Notes: a model not told the origin generated them from the sequence alone. DNA of 64,000 bases from Deinococcus depolymerans (GCF_039522025.1 NZ_BAAADB010000003.1:320200-384199), one strand, 5' to 3'; shown: positions 17,973 through 32,068, counted from the stretch's first letter. Made by a program: numbers and translations.

Positions 17973-18752
17973 ATGGAAGAACGCAAGAGTATGGGAGGAG
18001 CGCTGGTGGACGTCTTCGACGCCGGCCTGACCCTCGTGAAATCCGAGATCAACGCCGTCGCCCGCAAGGCCGGTCAGATCGCCAAGGCCAAGGGCATCGG
18101 CGCGGTGCTGCTGCTGGCCGCCACCGGCCCGCTGATCCTGGGGCTGGTGTTCGTCATCCTGGCGGTGTTCTACGGCCTGATGCGCCTGGGCCTGGGTGCC
18201 TGGGCCGCCGCGCTGATCATCGCGCTGCTGAGCTTCGCCGTGACCGGCGCCCTGATCTTCATCGGCATCCAGAAACTGGGTGCGGAGGTCCACATGGACG
18301 AACCCCGTTACCGCCGTCCCGAACCCGACCGCGTGGACAGCGCCGTTCCCCCCGCCGCGGCCACGCCCCGTCCGGCGGGCAGCACCACCGAACGTGACGC
18401 CCACAACCCCAGCGGCCCCCGCGTCGAGATCGGCCGTGACGCCGGTCAGTACGCCGCCGGCGAGAACCGCGTGACCCGCGAGGGCGGCGGCACCGCCACC
18501 GTCCGCACCGAGGGCGGCGAGACCACCGTGCCCGTGTACGAGAGCAAACCCGGCGGCGAACCCGCCCATTACGGCAGCGGCCTGAACAAGGAGATCGACG
18601 GCAGCGAGGTCGGCAAGGGCCACCGCGGCGACGGGCACCACGCCCACGACCCCAACCTGCAGGAACCGGTCGTGCTCAAGGACGCCCCGGGCATTCCGGT
18701 CAGCACCGCGCCCACCTTCCGCGACGACATGAAGAAAGGAGGTCAGTCCTGA
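17973..18752 (+). CDS. Phage-holin-superfamily III (DUF1469-like) membrane protein
   Basis: 259 aa. The N-terminal 35 residues form an amphipathic helix ([24 protein letters not shown]). Two membrane segments follow at about 43-68 and 75-98, the standard DUF1469 pattern. Then comes a long hydrophilic tail (about 105-259) rich in Gly, Glu, His and Pro, which the core family lacks. GGAGG lies 5-6 nt before ATG 17973. It overlaps the next gene by one base (TGATG), so the two are translationally coupled. The holin label comes from the superfamily; in chromosomal settings these proteins are thought to be envelope/stress proteins. There is no lysis context here. Confidence 0.75.
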   Translation: MEERKSMGGALVDVFDAGLTLVKSEINAVARKAGQIAKAKGIGAVLLLAATGPLILGLVFVILAVFYGLMRLGLGAWAAALIIALLSFAVTGALIFIGIQKLGAEVHMDEPRYRRPEPDRVDSAVPPAAATPRPAGSTTERDAHNPSGPRVEIGRDAGQYAAGENRVTREGGGTATVRTEGGETTVPVYESKPGGEPAHYGSGLNKEIDGSEVGKGHRGDGHHAHDPNLQEPVVLKDAPGIPVSTAPTFRDDMKKGGQS

Positions 18753-19423
18753 TGGCCGAGTACCTGACGGAACGCGAGGAAGCCCGCGAACGCCTGAAGA
18801 ACAGCGTGGACGCCCTGACGCAGCAGGCCAGCCTGCAGGTCAACCTGCAGAAGGATCCCCTGAAGATGCTGGGCGGCGCGTCCGCCGTGGGCGCCGTGAT
18901 CGGCATGGTCGTCGGCCGCCAGTTCCGGCGCAGCCGCAAGATCTATGTGGACGCCGCCAGCCCCGTCAAGCACCAGAAGGCCCTCGTCAAGGCGCAGAAG
19001 TCCAGCAAGGGCGGCGGGGTGGGCGGCGCGCTCGTCGCGACGCTCGGAACGCTGGCCGTGAAGACCGTCATGGACCGCGTGGTCACGCCCCGGCTCGAGC
19101 AGCTGGCCGACAGTCTGCTTGAAAAGTCCGGCCAGCCCGCCGGCGCCGCCAGCCGGGCGACTTCCGTTCCGGCCGCTCCCGCACGGACGGTGCCCGCCGG
19201 AACGGCCAGTTTCGTCAAGGCGGCGGCCCCGGCGGCCACGCCGGCCGTCCAGACCCCGGTGGCCGCGCAGGGTGCGCAGCAGGTGACCGCCGAGGGCCGC
19301 GTTGCGCCCGCGCCCGCCCCGGCGCATCCCGGCGTGAAACCTGCGCCCGTCAGTCACGTGGAAGCCAAGGCGGTCGGCAGCGCCATCGCACCCGACGAGA
19401 TGGCCAACCCCAACCGCCGCTGA
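18752..19423 (+). CDS. Unknown protein coupled to the DUF1469-like gene
   Basis: 223 aa. Residues 1-30 form a charged helix (EREEARERLKNSVDALTQQA), followed by a small hydrophobic glycine-rich segment (GGASAVGAVIGMVVG, about 42-56), a basic stretch, and a second weakly hydrophobic segment (GGALVATLGTLAVK, about 91-104). The last 90 residues are Ala/Pro low-complexity sequence. It resembles DUF3618/ElaB-type membrane-associated stress proteins in outline only. AAAGGAGGT sits 8 nt before ATG 18752. Together with the preceding gene it looks like a two-gene envelope module. Confidence 0.7.
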   Translation: MAEYLTEREEARERLKNSVDALTQQASLQVNLQKDPLKMLGGASAVGAVIGMVVGRQFRRSRKIYVDAASPVKHQKALVKAQKSSKGGGVGGALVATLGTLAVKTVMDRVVTPRLEQLADSLLEKSGQPAGAASRATSVPAAPARTVPAGTASFVKAAAPAATPAVQTPVAAQGAQQVTAEGRVAPAPAPAHPGVKPAPVSHVEAKAVGSAIAPDEMANPNRR

Positions 19424-19441
19424 GTCACGGCCCGCCTCCCG

Positions 19442-19473
19442 GCAGCCCACCCGCAGAAGGTGGGCTGCTTTTT
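19442..19473 (+). terminator. Intrinsic terminator
   Basis: A perfect 10-bp stem gcagcccacc/ggtgggctgc (19442-19451, 19459-19468) is followed by TTTTT. It closes the two-gene operon. Confidence 0.93.
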
Positions 19474-19507
19474 GATACGCCCCGATCAGGAGTGCTAGCC
19501 TGCTCCC

Positions 19508-19903
19508 ATGACCGCCACCCGCAGCACCCGCCAGCGCGACGTGATCTCCCGCATCATGCAGGACGCGGAAGGCCCCCTCGCCGTCGGTGACGTGCTCGAC
19601 CGCGCGCGCGGCGACCTGCCCGGCCTGGGGGTCGCCACCGTCTACCGCACCCTGAAGCTCCTGACCGACCAGGGCCGCATCCATCCCGTCACCCTCGACG
19701 GCGAGACCCGTTACGAGGCCAGCGGCAAGGGCCACCACCACCACTTCTCCTGCCAGGACTGCGGCCGGGTGTTCACCCTGCACACCTGCCCGGTCGCGCT
19801 GCCCAGCGGTACCGTGTACCCCGGCGGGTTCATCGTGCGCGCCCACGAGGTCACCCTCTACGGGCAGTGCCCGGACTGCGCCGCCCGCCCCGCCCCGACC
19901 TGA
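19508..19903 (+). CDS. Fur-family metal-responsive repressor
   Basis: 131 aa. A winged-helix DNA-binding domain occupies about 1-75 ([17 protein letters not shown]). The His-rich metal hinge [15 protein letters not shown] (about 77-91) is followed by a second CPDC pair near the C-terminus, so two CxxC pairs can hold a structural zinc. A TAGCCT -10 box (19496-19501) ends 6 nt before ATG 19508 and there is no Shine-Dalgarno, so it is leaderless. In D. radiodurans a Fur-family gene close to crtI/crtB (DR_0865) has been described as the manganese regulator Mur. Matching neighbourhood suggests the ortholog, but the metal cannot be read from sequence. Confidence 0.9.
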   Translation: MTATRSTRQRDVISRIMQDAEGPLAVGDVLDRARGDLPGLGVATVYRTLKLLTDQGRIHPVTLDGETRYEASGKGHHHHFSCQDCGRVFTLHTCPVALPSGTVYPGGFIVRAHEVTLYGQCPDCAARPAPT

Positions 19904-19935
19904 GCGCCGGTCACCGGCCCGGTCGGACGCTGCCC

Positions 19936-19965
19936 TTGACCCTGGGGGTGCGGCGGCGCTACCTT
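19936..19965 (+). promoter_or_regulatory. Promoter of the metY-metX riboswitch transcript
   Basis: TTGACC (19936-19941), an 18-bp spacer, and TACCTT (19960-19965). It predicts a transcript start about 19972, just before the aptamer. Confidence 0.75.
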
Positions 19966-19977
19966 GACACTCAGCTC

Positions 19978-22653
<2,676 letters not shown>

Positions 22654-22672
22654 AGCGGGAACGGACGGGTGA

Positions 22673-22827
22673 TACGGACTCCGATTGAACGGCTTATAAA
22701 GCCATTCAATCCGAGCGGATGCGACTCGTAGAGCTGCTCCGCAGAGGAGGAGAGAAACGGGTTCCGTTTGTTTCGTTGACGACCCGGTGCCGTTCCGGGT
22801 TGTCAACGAAACAAACGGCAGTCCGTA
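22673..22827 (+). repeat. TNA-target mobile element, 155 bp
   Basis: Left end TACGGACTCCGATTG, right end TCCGTA, TGA direct repeats at 22670-22672 and 22828-22830. In this copy the right half is a long hairpin: 22764-22787 pairs with 22795-22818 over 24 bp with one mismatch, using ACCCGG/CCGGGT in place of the usual AATCCGG/CCGGATT. It lies 19 bp after metX and between convergent genes. Confidence 0.92.
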
Positions 22828-22850
22828 TGAATCCGGTCCGCCTGACCTGG

Positions 22851-23944
22851 TCAGTCCGGCAGGCAGGCGCGCAGCCGCGCCGCCACCTGCGCGGCCGTGC
22901 CGGTCAGGGTGTGGCGTTCCAGCACGCGCTGGCGGGCCGCCGCGCCGAACTGCGCCGTGCGGTCCGGCGCGGCGGCCATCGCCTGCAGGGCGCGGGCCAG
23001 CAGGTGCGGGGCGGGGGAGACGAGCAGGCCGTCCACGCCGTCGCGGATCAGTTCCGCCTGTGCGGGAATGGGGGTGGTCACGACCGGCAGGCCCGAGGCC
23101 ATGGCCTCCAGCGTCACCAGTGACTGGTTCTCGGCCAGGGTGGGTTGCAGCAGCGCGTCGGCGGCGCGGTACAGGTCCGGCAGGTCCCAGCGGCGGCCCA
23201 GGAAGGTCACGTTCCGCAGCCGCAGCGTGCCGGCCAGCACCTGCGCGGCGCGTCCCACGCCCGAGTCCATGTCGCCCGCGAACACGAAGTTCAGGTTCCG
23301 GGCGTGCCGGGCGGCCAGGACGGCGGCCAGCTGATTCTTCTCCGGCGCGAAGCGGCCCGGGACCAGCACCGTGAACCCCCGGAACCCCAGGCGGGCACGC
23401 AGCGCCTCCCGCTCGGCGGGCGTGGCGGGCCGGTAACGGTCGGGGTTCACGCCGTTTCTCAGGCCCCCCACGCGCGGCAGTCCCATGCGGCCCTGCAAGA
23501 AGGCCTGCCCCCACGCCGAGACGGTCATGACCGAGTCGGCGCGTCGCAGGCCGCCCAGCTTGGTCGCGCGGTACACCAGCCGGTACCAGCCTTTCAGGCC
23601 GGCGGGGTAGTGGTAGTCCAGCTGGTCGTGCACCACGGCCACGCGCGGGGCGTGCAGGGCGTCCAGCAGACGGTACGTGCCGGGATCCCAGGCCTGCACG
23701 ACCCGCAGGCCGAAGCGGTTCAGGTCGGCGGTGATGGCCTGCGGGTCGTCGAAGCGCCGGACGGGAACGCCGGCCTCCCCGAAGCGGCGGGCGAGTTCGT
23801 CGAGCGCCTCGCCACGCGGCAGGAAGACCGTGGGACTCAGCCCGTGCGTGGGCAGCAGCGGCAGCACGTCCAGCAGCCAGACTTCGCTGCCGGCCACGCG
23901 CGGCGCGTCGGTCACGAAGGCCACCTGGGCGGCGGTCGGCTGCC

Positions 23945-23948
<4 letters not shown>
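22851..23948 (-). CDS. Glycosyltransferase, GT4-like family 1
   Basis: Retaining GT-B-fold glycosyltransferase, 365 aa, acting at the inner face of the membrane or in the cytosol. The N-terminal acceptor domain starts [15 protein letters not shown] (about 8-22). The donor domain has [18 protein letters not shown] (about 196-213), [22 protein letters not shown] and the E-x7-E element [18 protein letters not shown] (about 278-295). Sugar and acceptor are unknown; glycolipid or exopolysaccharide are the usual roles. GTG 23948 overlaps the folD stop (GTGA), so the gene is translated after folD. Confidence 0.88.
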
Positions 23949-24838
<890 letters not shown>

Positions 24839-24986
24839 GGGGCCGTCCAGTCTGGTGAGGAACGCGGGGTGGGGGTGGGCGGGTGCGGCTTCCCGGGTGG
24901 GGGCGGAGCGGGCACGTTGCGGCACAGCATACCGGGTCCCGGCGGGGCGGGCGGCGGCCCGTGTGGACGTGCCGCAACCCGCCGAC

Positions 24987-24999
24987 GTGAAACCGTTTC
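24987..24999. promoter_or_regulatory. Palindromic operator candidate 1
   Basis: TGAAACCGTTTCA is a perfect palindrome around one central base, in the 247-bp gap between divergent folD and the TetR gene. It shares TGAA half-ends with candidate 2 and lies about 50 bp (roughly five helical turns) from it. Confidence 0.5.
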
Positions 25000-25035
25000 A
25001 TGTTCGCGGGTGTCTGATCCCCTGGGGGGGGATTC

Positions 25036-25049
25036 GTGAAGACCTTCAC
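25036..25049. promoter_or_regulatory. Palindromic operator candidate 2
   Basis: GTGAAGACCTTCAC has perfect 6-bp arms and a 2-bp centre. It ends 22 bp before the -10 box of the TetR gene, so a bound dimer would cover the -35 area. It fits autorepression. Confidence 0.55.
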
Positions 25050-25085
25050 AGCGGCCCGCAGCGCACACCCCTATCTTCTGAACAG

Positions 25086-25733
25086 ATGGTCATTGATACG
25101 CCCCGCCCCGCCCGCGCCCGCAGCGCCGAAGAAAAGAACCGCCGCCGCGACGATATCCTCCGCGCCGCCGAACGCCTGTGGACCACCACCACCTACGCGG
25201 ACCTCAGCATGAACCAGGTGGCGCGCGAGGCCCGCCTGGCCAAGGGAACGCTCTACCTGTACTTCGACACCAAGGAAGAACTGTTCCTGGCGCTGCTGAG
25301 CGAACACCTGCACGCCTGGATCACCCGCACGGCCGAACTGCTGCAGGAGCGCCAGCCGCGCACGCCGCAGCAGGTCAGTGACGCCCTGCTGGACTCCAGC
25401 GAGACCCTGACCCCGCTGCGCCGCCTGCTGGTCCTGCTGGGCACCGTCCTGGAACGCAACGTCCGCCCGGAACTCGCCACCGAATTCCGCCGCGACCTGG
25501 ACGCCCAGCTGGGCCGCCTGGTCGAGCACATGCCGTACTCGCCCGCCACCACGCTGCGCATCCTGCGTCACCTGTACGCGGTCGCCATCGGCTGGCAGCA
25601 GTTCAGCGAATCGCTGCCCGGCCTGGACCCCGCCACGGGCGAGCCCCTGCGCGACAGCCAGTGGACCTTCCAGAGCGAGTTCGAACTGGTCCTGCGTGCC
25701 GTCGTGGACCGCCTCGCCGCGGCCGACAGCTGA
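25086..25733 (+). CDS. TetR-family transcriptional regulator
   Basis: 215 aa. A basic N-terminus ([20 protein letters not shown]) leads into a helix-turn-helix at about 38-63 ([25 protein letters not shown]), the TetR signature. The C-terminal ligand/dimer domain has no diagnostic motif. A TATCTT -10 box (25072-25077) ends 8 nt before ATG 25086, so it is leaderless; a palindrome sits just upstream. Its stop codon TGA (25731-25733) doubles as the left target duplication of a degenerate repeat. The probable target is its own promoter and perhaps the divergent folD-glycosyltransferase pair. Ligand unknown. Confidence 0.9.
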   Translation: MVIDTPRPARARSAEEKNRRRDDILRAAERLWTTTTYADLSMNQVAREARLAKGTLYLYFDTKEELFLALLSEHLHAWITRTAELLQERQPRTPQQVSDALLDSSETLTPLRRLLVLLGTVLERNVRPELATEFRRDLDAQLGRLVEHMPYSPATTLRILRHLYAVAIGWQQFSESLPGLDPATGEPLRDSQWTFQSEFELVLRAVVDRLAAADS

Positions 25734-25851
25734 TAAGGACTCGGATGGAACGGGGCTGGTACACCCTTCCATCCGAGCGGGACGGGTTCCGGGTGGGGCG
25801 CTGGCAACCCGGCGCGTTGGCGGGGTGTGAACGGAACAGACGGCAGTCCGT
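25734..25851 (+). repeat. Degenerate copy of the TNA-target element
   Basis: The left end TAAGGACTCGGATGG directly follows stop/duplication TGA. The left hairpin cggatggaa/ttccatccg is kept although its sequence differs from other copies. The right end reads GGCAGTCCGT and has lost the clear duplication. About 118 bp. Confidence 0.75.
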
Positions 25852-25865
25852 CCGCCCCACCCGGC

Positions 25866-26561
25866 CTACCAGCGGAACTTGCCGACCGCGGGCGTCCAGT
25901 TCAGACGCAGGGGCCGGGTGGCGGTGATCACGTTCACCCCGGCCGACTCGCAGGTGCGCTGCGCCCCGTCCGGCACCAGTGGCAGCACGTTCAGGTTCGT
26001 GCCGCGCCGCGCCGGCAGGTACTGCACGCCCAGCGTCACGCCGCGCAGACAGGGCGGCAGTGCCCCCGCGCCGAAGTCCGCGTCCCGGATGGCCGGGATC
26101 ACGCTGCTTTCCGGCGCGGCCTTCCAGCCGCCGCTTCCCTGCCACGCGAAGGTCGTGCGGGACTCACAGCGGCCCGCCGCGCACCACTCGCGGTTCAGGA
26201 CCAGCAGCGCCTGCCCGGCGCGCAGGTACGTGGCGGCCCGCACGGTCGTGAAGGTCTGCCCGGCCCCGCTGCCCGGCGTGCCGGCGCTGTGGCCGCGCCA
26301 CTCCAGGTAACGGTTCGGGGCGTCGTGCACCTGCACCGCGAACAGGTTCTGCGTGGCACTCCAGTCGAGCTGCTCGCGGCGGGCGTAGGCCAGCAGGGAC
26401 CGTTCGGCCGGGTCGGGCTTGAACGATCCCATGAACTGCCGCAGGCCCTCCAGCGGCCCGAGCGGGTCGGGCGCGGCGGCCTGCGCGGCGCAGGTCAGGA
26501 GCAGCAGGGCCGGCAGGACGCCGCGGCGCAGCCTCGGAAGCGGAACGGAACGCGTGAACAC
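25866..26561 (-). CDS. Secreted protein of unknown function
   Basis: 231 aa. Signal peptide: basic MFTRSVPLPRLRR, hydrophobic GVLPALLLLTC, cleavage near AQA-AAP (about residue 29). The mature part has four Cys in two pairs (WCAAGRC about 127-132, then PPCLRG and RTCES), which suggests two disulfides in the periplasm. It ends in RLNWTPAVGKFRW. No family recognised. GTG 26561 is preceded by AGGGAA and by TATCAA 9 nt upstream, so either a weak Shine-Dalgarno or leaderless initiation is possible. It diverges from proB by 113 bp. Confidence 0.7.
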   Translation of the reverse strand: MFTRSVPLPRLRRGVLPALLLLTCAAQAAAPDPLGPLEGLRQFMGSFKPDPAERSLLAYARREQLDWSATQNLFAVQVHDAPNRYLEWRGHSAGTPGSGAGQTFTTVRAATYLRAGQALLVLNREWCAAGRCESRTTFAWQGSGGWKAAPESSVIPAIRDADFGAGALPPCLRGVTLGVQYLPARRGTNLNVLPLVPDGAQRTCESAGVNVITATRPLRLNWTPAVGKFRW

Positions 26562-26674
26562 TTCCCTGTTGATACCCCATTCACTCTGACCGGAACCTGA
26601 CGGTCCCCGCCCCGGCCCCTGTCTGAGCGTGCCCGGCCCGGGCTGCCCGGCCTGGCGCGTATGCTGCGCGGCGT

Positions 26675-27766
26675 ATGCGCGTCGTCCTGAAACTCGGCAC
26701 CAGCGTCCTGACTGGCGGCACCGACCGCCTGCACCGCCCCCGGCTGGTGGACCTGATGCGCGGCCTGGCTGCCGTCCGCGCCGCCGGACACGAGGCGGTC
26801 CTGGTCACGAGCGGGGCCGTCCTGGCCGGCTGGGAGGCGCTGGGCTTCCCGCCGCGCGACCGGACCCTGGCCGAGAAGCAACTGCTCGCCGCTGTCGGTC
26901 AGGGCCGCCTGATGCACCTGTACGCGCAGCTGGCCGACCTGTACGGCGTGCCGGTCGCGCAGGTCCTGCTGACCGCCGACGACTTCCGGGACCGCACCCG
27001 TTACCTCAACGCCCGCACCACCCTGGACGCCTGCCTGGCGCGCGGGGTCATGCCGATCATCAACGAGAACGACGCTGTCGCCCTCGAACAGATCAAGGTG
27101 GGGGACAACGACACCCTCTCGGCGTTCGTGGCGAACCTGACCGAGGCGGACCTGCTGGTCATCCTGACCGACGCGCCCGGCCTGTACACCGCCGATCCCC
27201 GCAGCGACCCGTCCGCGACCCTGATTCCGGTCGTGGAGCGCGTCACGCCGGACATCTGGGCGCGGGCGGGCGGGGTGGGTTCGCACCGCGGCACCGGCGG
27301 GATGCACACCAAGATCCAGGCGGCCGAGATCGCCACGCGCGCCGGCACCCCGGTCGTCATCGCGCCCGGCGACGCGCCGGACGCCCTGCTGCGCATCGTG
27401 GGCGGCGAGGGCCTCGGAACGCGCTTCCTGGCTGCCGGGTCGCGCCTGGAGGCCCGCAAACGCTGGATCCTGGCCGAGATCGCCGCCGGCCGCGTCCTGC
27501 TCGACGAGGGCGCGGCCCGCGCGGTCCGCGAGCGCGGTGGGAGCCTGCTGCCGGCCGGCATCACCCGGGTCGAGGGCAGTTTCCGGCGGGGGCACACCAT
27601 CCGCCTGATCGACCCGGCCGGGCAGGAGATCGCGCGCGGCCTCACCCGCTACGCCTCGGCCGACCTGACCCGCATCGCCGGGCGGCAGTCCCGCGAGATC
27701 GAGGGCCTGCTGGGCTTCACGTACGGCCCGGAAGCCGTGCACCGCGACGACCTCGTGCGCCTGTAG
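26675..27766 (+). CDS. proB: Glutamate 5-kinase (ProB)
   Basis: Phosphorylates glutamate, the first step of proline synthesis. It has 363 aa: an amino-acid-kinase domain (about 1-255) with [31 protein letters not shown] and [15 protein letters not shown], then a PUA domain (about 275-355). The PUA domain is typical of feedback-regulated bacterial ProB. A TATGCT -10 box (26660-26665) ends 9 nt before ATG 26675 and there is no Shine-Dalgarno, so it is probably leaderless. proA is not adjacent. Confidence 0.95.
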   Translation: MRVVLKLGTSVLTGGTDRLHRPRLVDLMRGLAAVRAAGHEAVLVTSGAVLAGWEALGFPPRDRTLAEKQLLAAVGQGRLMHLYAQLADLYGVPVAQVLLTADDFRDRTRYLNARTTLDACLARGVMPIINENDAVALEQIKVGDNDTLSAFVANLTEADLLVILTDAPGLYTADPRSDPSATLIPVVERVTPDIWARAGGVGSHRGTGGMHTKIQAAEIATRAGTPVVIAPGDAPDALLRIVGGEGLGTRFLAAGSRLEARKRWILAEIAAGRVLLDEGAARAVRERGGSLLPAGITRVEGSFRRGHTIRLIDPAGQEIARGLTRYASADLTRIAGRQSREIEGLLGFTYGPEAVHRDDLVRL

Positions 27767-27825
27767 CGTGCCCCGCCCCGCCCCGGACCGCTGCCGGTCC
27801 GCCCGCGCCGCCTATACTGCCGTGC

Positions 27826-28577
27826 GTGCTGTTGCCCATGCTTTCCATTCCGCTGCTGGCCGCCCAGATCACCGTGACCGACCCGGCCGGTGACGCGCGC
27901 GGCGACGGTGGGTACGTGCTGCCCACCCGCCCGGCCCTGACCGCCGAGATGCTCGACCTGCGCTCCTTCACCGCCGACAGCAGCGGACAGACCATGCGCT
28001 TTACCGTCAGTTTCGGGCAGATGGGAAACCCCTGGAACGCCCCGGGCGGCTTCAGTGCCGGCGTGACCGACATCTTCATCAAGGGCGCCCTGGGCGGGCA
28101 GCAGGTGCTGGCCGACACCGGGCTGCGCGTGCGCGGGCAGGGCGGCTGGCAGTACCACCTGCGCGTGACGGGAAGCGGCTCGACCCTGCAGGAAGCCAAC
28201 AGCCTGGGCCGCCTGACCGACCGGCCCGCCCCGAGCGTGCGGGTCGAGGGGACCAGCCTCGTCATCGACACCGACGTGCCCGCCGGGAAGTACGGGTACT
28301 GGGTGACCAGCAGCGTGTACACGCCCCTGTCCGCCAGCGGCCTGCTGCGCCCCGTCCAGGACAGCCGGCCGACCGCGCTGCAGGCCGGACGCGCGAACGC
28401 CCCCACGCCCGTGGACGTCCTCGCGCCGGGCGGTGACGTCCAGGCCTTCACGAACGACACGCTCGCCCCGGTCGGTGAGACCCGCGACTGGGTCAGCATC
28501 ACCCTGATCGCGCTGGGAGGCGTGGGCCTGCTGCTCACCGTGATCGCCACCGTCCTGGTCTGGCGCAGGCTGGGCCG

Positions 28578-28581
<4 letters not shown>
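27826..28581 (+). CDS. Membrane-anchored DOMON-like (glucodextranase C-terminal type) protein
   Basis: 251 aa. Short hydrophobic export signal ([14 protein letters not shown]), then a domain of about 190 residues beginning [20 protein letters not shown]. This resembles the calcium-coordinating DOMON-like domain at the C-terminus of glucodextranase-type enzymes. A linker follows, then a C-terminal membrane helix (about 223-246) and an Arg-rich stop (WRRLGR). The domain therefore faces outward, tethered at its C-terminus. GTG 27826 is chosen because a TATACT -10 box (27813-27818) ends 7 nt before it: a leaderless GTG start. No catalytic domain is present, so a binding or sensor role is possible. 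Its stop overlaps the next gene (GTGA). Confidence 0.78.
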
Positions 28582-29471
<890 letters not shown>

Positions 29472-29513
29472 GCGGCTGCGGGCCGGCCGTTCCTGTCGCC
29501 CCCACCCCGCTCA

Positions 29514-29668
29514 TACGGACTCCGATTGAATGGCTGACAAAGCCGTTCAATCCGAGCGGATGCGACTCGGAGAGCTGCGCCGCAGAGCAGGAGAGAAACG
29601 CCCCTCCGGACGTGGAGCTGGCAATCCGGTGAACTTCCGGATTGTCGGCGAAACAAACGGAATCCGTA
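29514..29668 (+). repeat. TNA-target mobile element, 155 bp
   Basis: Ends TACGGA and TCCGTA, TCA direct repeats at 29511-29513 and 29669-29671. The right duplication is, on the other strand, the TGA stop codon of pyrF. Both hairpins are intact (left GATTGAATGGC/GCCGTTCAATC, right CAATCCGG/CCGGATTG). Confidence 0.93.
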
Positions 29669-30469
29669 TCAGGCGAGCGCGGCGTTCAGTTCGTCGCGGA
29701 AGGTGCGGGCGGCCTGCACGCTGGCCGGCACGTCCAGGCCCCGCGCGTACTGCACGCCCCGGCTGGCGCTCGCCAGCGCCCCGGTGCCGCCCGCGTCGAA
29801 GGCGGGGGCCAGTTGCGCGGCCGTGGCGCCCTGCGCGCCCAGACCCGGCAGCAGCAGCAGCGCGCGCGGCATCCGGGCGCGGAATGCGGCGAGGTCCTGC
29901 GGGTGCGTGGCGCCCACGACCGCGCCGACACTGGCGTACTCGCCGTCCTCGGCGGCGTTCAGGCGCGTGATCTCGTCCGCCACGCGCTCGCTGACACCGT
30001 GCCCCTGCAGGTCCGCCTGTCCGGGGTTGCTGGTCTTGACCAGCACGAACACCGCGCCGCCACTGGCGCGGGCCGTGTCCACGAACGGCGTCAGGGTCTC
30101 GAAGCCCAGGAAGGGATTGACGGTCAGGGCCGCGCCCGCGTGCCGTCCGGTCAGCCAGCCCTGCGCGTACGCCTGCGCGGTGCTGCCGATGTCGCCGCGT
30201 TTGGCGTCCAGCAGCACGGGCAGCCCCAGCGTGCGGGCGGCGGCGCACACGTCCTCCAGGATGCGCATTCCCTCCAGGCCCAGGGCCTCGTAGAACGCCA
30301 GTTGCGGTTTGACGCACGCGGCGTACGGCGCGGTCGCCTCCAGCACGTCCAGGGTGTGGGCGCGCAGGTGCGCGGCGTCCCGGTACCCGTCCAGGCGGGG
30401 GTCCAGGCCCACGCACAGGCGGGTGTTCAGGCGGCGGGTTCGGTCGGTGACAGCCTGCGCGAAGTTCAT
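29669..30469 (-). CDS. pyrF: Orotidine 5'-phosphate decarboxylase (PyrF, type 2)
   Basis: Makes UMP from OMP, the last step of pyrimidine synthesis. It has 266 aa. Group-2 landmarks: [11 protein letters not shown] (about 17), [12 protein letters not shown] (about 55), and catalytic [14 protein letters not shown] (about 85-98) with the Asp-Lys-Asp array. The C-terminal phosphate site is [19 protein letters not shown] on the minus strand ends 8 nt before ATG 30469, so it is probably leaderless. Stop TGA (29669-29671) is shared with the repeat's target duplication. It is not next to other pyr genes. Confidence 0.95.
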   Translation of the reverse strand: MNFAQAVTDRTRRLNTRLCVGLDPRLDGYRDAAHLRAHTLDVLEATAPYAACVKPQLAFYEALGLEGMRILEDVCAAARTLGLPVLLDAKRGDIGSTAQAYAQGWLTGRHAGAALTVNPFLGFETLTPFVDTARASGGAVFVLVKTSNPGQADLQGHGVSERVADEITRLNAAEDGEYASVGAVVGATHPQDLAAFRARMPRALLLLPGLGAQGATAAQLAPAFDAGGTGALASASRGVQYARGLDVPASVQAARTFRDELNAALA

Positions 30470-30557
30470 CGGGTCCGAGGCTACCGCATCTGCTCCTCCC
30501 GAGACCCGTCCGTGCACGCTGACCGGACGCCCCCGCGCAGGCGCTACCCTGACACGC

Positions 30558-31418
30558 ATGACCTTTTCCATCGTGGGCCGCGACGCCCGCACGGGCGACC
30601 TGGGCGTGGCCGTCGCCAGCAAGTTCCTGGCCGTGGGCGCGCTGGTGCCGTTCGTGCAGGCCGGCGTGGGCGCCGTCGCCACCCAGAGTTACGTGAACCC
30701 CACCTTCGGCCCGGAAGGGCTGCGCCTGCTCTCGGGCGGCCTGGACGCGCAGGCCGTCAGCGCGCACTTCCAGGGAACGGACCCCGGCATCGCGCAGCGG
30801 CAGTTCGGGCTGGTGGCCGCCAGCGGCGGCAGCGCCACCTTCACCGGCCCCGGCTGCCACGCCTGGGCGGGCGGGTACGCCGGGCCGGACGTGGCGATCC
30901 AGGGCAACATCCTGGCCGGGCCGGGCGTCGTGACCGCCATGCGCGCCGCCTGGGAGGCCGGGCCGGACCTGCCGCTGCCGCGCCGCCTGCTGGCCGCCCT
31001 GATGGCCGGCGACGCGGCCGGGGGTGACCGCCGGGGCCGTCAGTCGGCCGCGCTGCTGTGCGCCGGCCCCGGACGGGGGTACGGCGGCCTGAGCGACGAC
31101 TGGGTGAACCTGCGTGCCGACGACCACGACGCCCCCTGCACCGAACTGGCCCGCTTGCTCGACCTGCACGACCTGCTGTTCACCCGCCCCGAAACCACCC
31201 GGCCCCTCACGCCGGAGCAGCTGGACTGGCTGCGCGCCCTGCTGGTCCGCCAGGGGTACGCCGCCGCCCTGCCCGCCGGACCCTGGGACGCCGATACCGA
31301 GGCGGCCGCCTGGGCGCTGTACGGCACCGAGAACCTCGAGGAACGCTGGGTGCCCGGCGGTCAGGTGGACCCCGTCGCGCTGGCGTACCTCCAGAAACGC
31401 CACGGCTCGCAGGGGTAA
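30558..31418 (+). CDS. DUF1028 family protein
   Basis: 286 aa. The DUF1028 domain (about 1-200) has the family's N-terminal [22 protein letters not shown], which follows the Ntn-hydrolase-like fold, and [20 protein letters not shown]. The C-terminal 80 residues look like the putative peptidoglycan-binding domain often fused to DUF1028. Biochemical role not established. A TACCCT -10 box (30545-30550) ends 7 nt before ATG 30558: leaderless. It diverges from pyrF by 88 bp. Confidence 0.9.
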   Translation: MTFSIVGRDARTGDLGVAVASKFLAVGALVPFVQAGVGAVATQSYVNPTFGPEGLRLLSGGLDAQAVSAHFQGTDPGIAQRQFGLVAASGGSATFTGPGCHAWAGGYAGPDVAIQGNILAGPGVVTAMRAAWEAGPDLPLPRRLLAALMAGDAAGGDRRGRQSAALLCAGPGRGYGGLSDDWVNLRADDHDAPCTELARLLDLHDLLFTRPETTRPLTPEQLDWLRALLVRQGYAAALPAGPWDADTEAAAWALYGTENLEERWVPGGQVDPVALAYLQKRHGSQG

Positions 31419-31525
31419 CGCAGGCCAGCCGGGAGGGTGGGGGGTGCGCCGGCCGGTCACGGCGCACCCCCCGCAGCCGCATACCCTGGGGTGGTGTAGT
31501 CGCGCGGCGCGGTACACTGCCTGGC

Positions 31526-31993
31526 ATGCGGCTTTCAGCCACCGACGTGTACGCCTTTCAGGCGCTGGGATTCCTGGGCACCCAGGACCCGGCCCGCTGG
31601 GTGTCCAGCGAGGAGATCAGCGAATCGACCGGCGTTCACCGCCCCTACCTGGTGCGGATCCTGGCGGCCCTGACCGCCAAGGGTGTCGTCAAGAGCAAGA
31701 AAGGCATCGGCGGCGGGTACGCCCTGGCGCGCCGCCCGCAGCTGATCAGCCTGTGCGAGGTCGTGCGCGCCATCGACGGGCCGGTCGCGCCGCTGTCGTG
31801 CATCAGCCTCAACTGGCACGAGCACTGCCCCGAGGAGGACCGTTGCCACGCCCGCAGCACCATCTACACCCGCATGCGAGACGCCATGCTGGGCGTGCTG
31901 CAGGAGTTCAGCGTGCAGGACCTCGTGACCGACGCGCAGCAGGGCGTCAGTTACGGCCACTGCCTCGGCCACCTCCTGAAACCCAACGCGTAA
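31526..31993 (+). CDS. Rrf2-family regulator with three conserved-type cysteines
   Basis: 155 aa winged helix: [41 protein letters not shown] (about 27-67) matches the Rrf2 DNA-binding region. Cysteines at [11 protein letters not shown]5-C (about 91-106) are where IscR and NsrR hold an Fe-S cluster, but the first spacing (8 residues between Cys) is longer than IscR's. A fourth Cys is in YGHCLGH. It could sense iron-sulfur status or NO. A TACACT -10 box (31513-31518) ends 7 nt before ATG 31526: leaderless. The target genes are not obvious; iscS/suf genes are not adjacent. Confidence 0.88.
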   Translation: MRLSATDVYAFQALGFLGTQDPARWVSSEEISESTGVHRPYLVRILAALTAKGVVKSKKGIGGGYALARRPQLISLCEVVRAIDGPVAPLSCISLNWHEHCPEEDRCHARSTIYTRMRDAMLGVLQEFSVQDLVTDAQQGVSYGHCLGHLLKPNA

Positions 31994-32013
31994 GCAGGGC
32001 ACAGGTCAAAAGG

Positions 32014-32052
32014 TGATGGGTGATGGAAGGAACGCCCCTCCATCACCCATCA
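32014..32052. terminator. GATGG-type intergenic hairpin
   Basis: A perfect 14-bp stem, 32014-32027 with 32039-32052 (tgatgggtgatgga / tccatcaccc...), lies between convergent genes. It belongs to a recurring hairpin family that also occurs near 35850, 47465 and 50150. Confidence 0.65.
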
Positions 32053-32068
32053 ACTCTCGACCATCAAC

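Noticed and set aside
17973..18752. Prophage lysis gene
   Set aside because: The DUF1469/holin-like protein has a long hydrophilic tail and chromosomal envelope-type neighbours. No endolysin or other phage gene is nearby.
25036..25049. Intrinsic terminator instead of operator
   Set aside because: The palindrome is short with a 2-bp centre and no T-run. It lies just upstream of a promoter, which suits a protein-binding site better.
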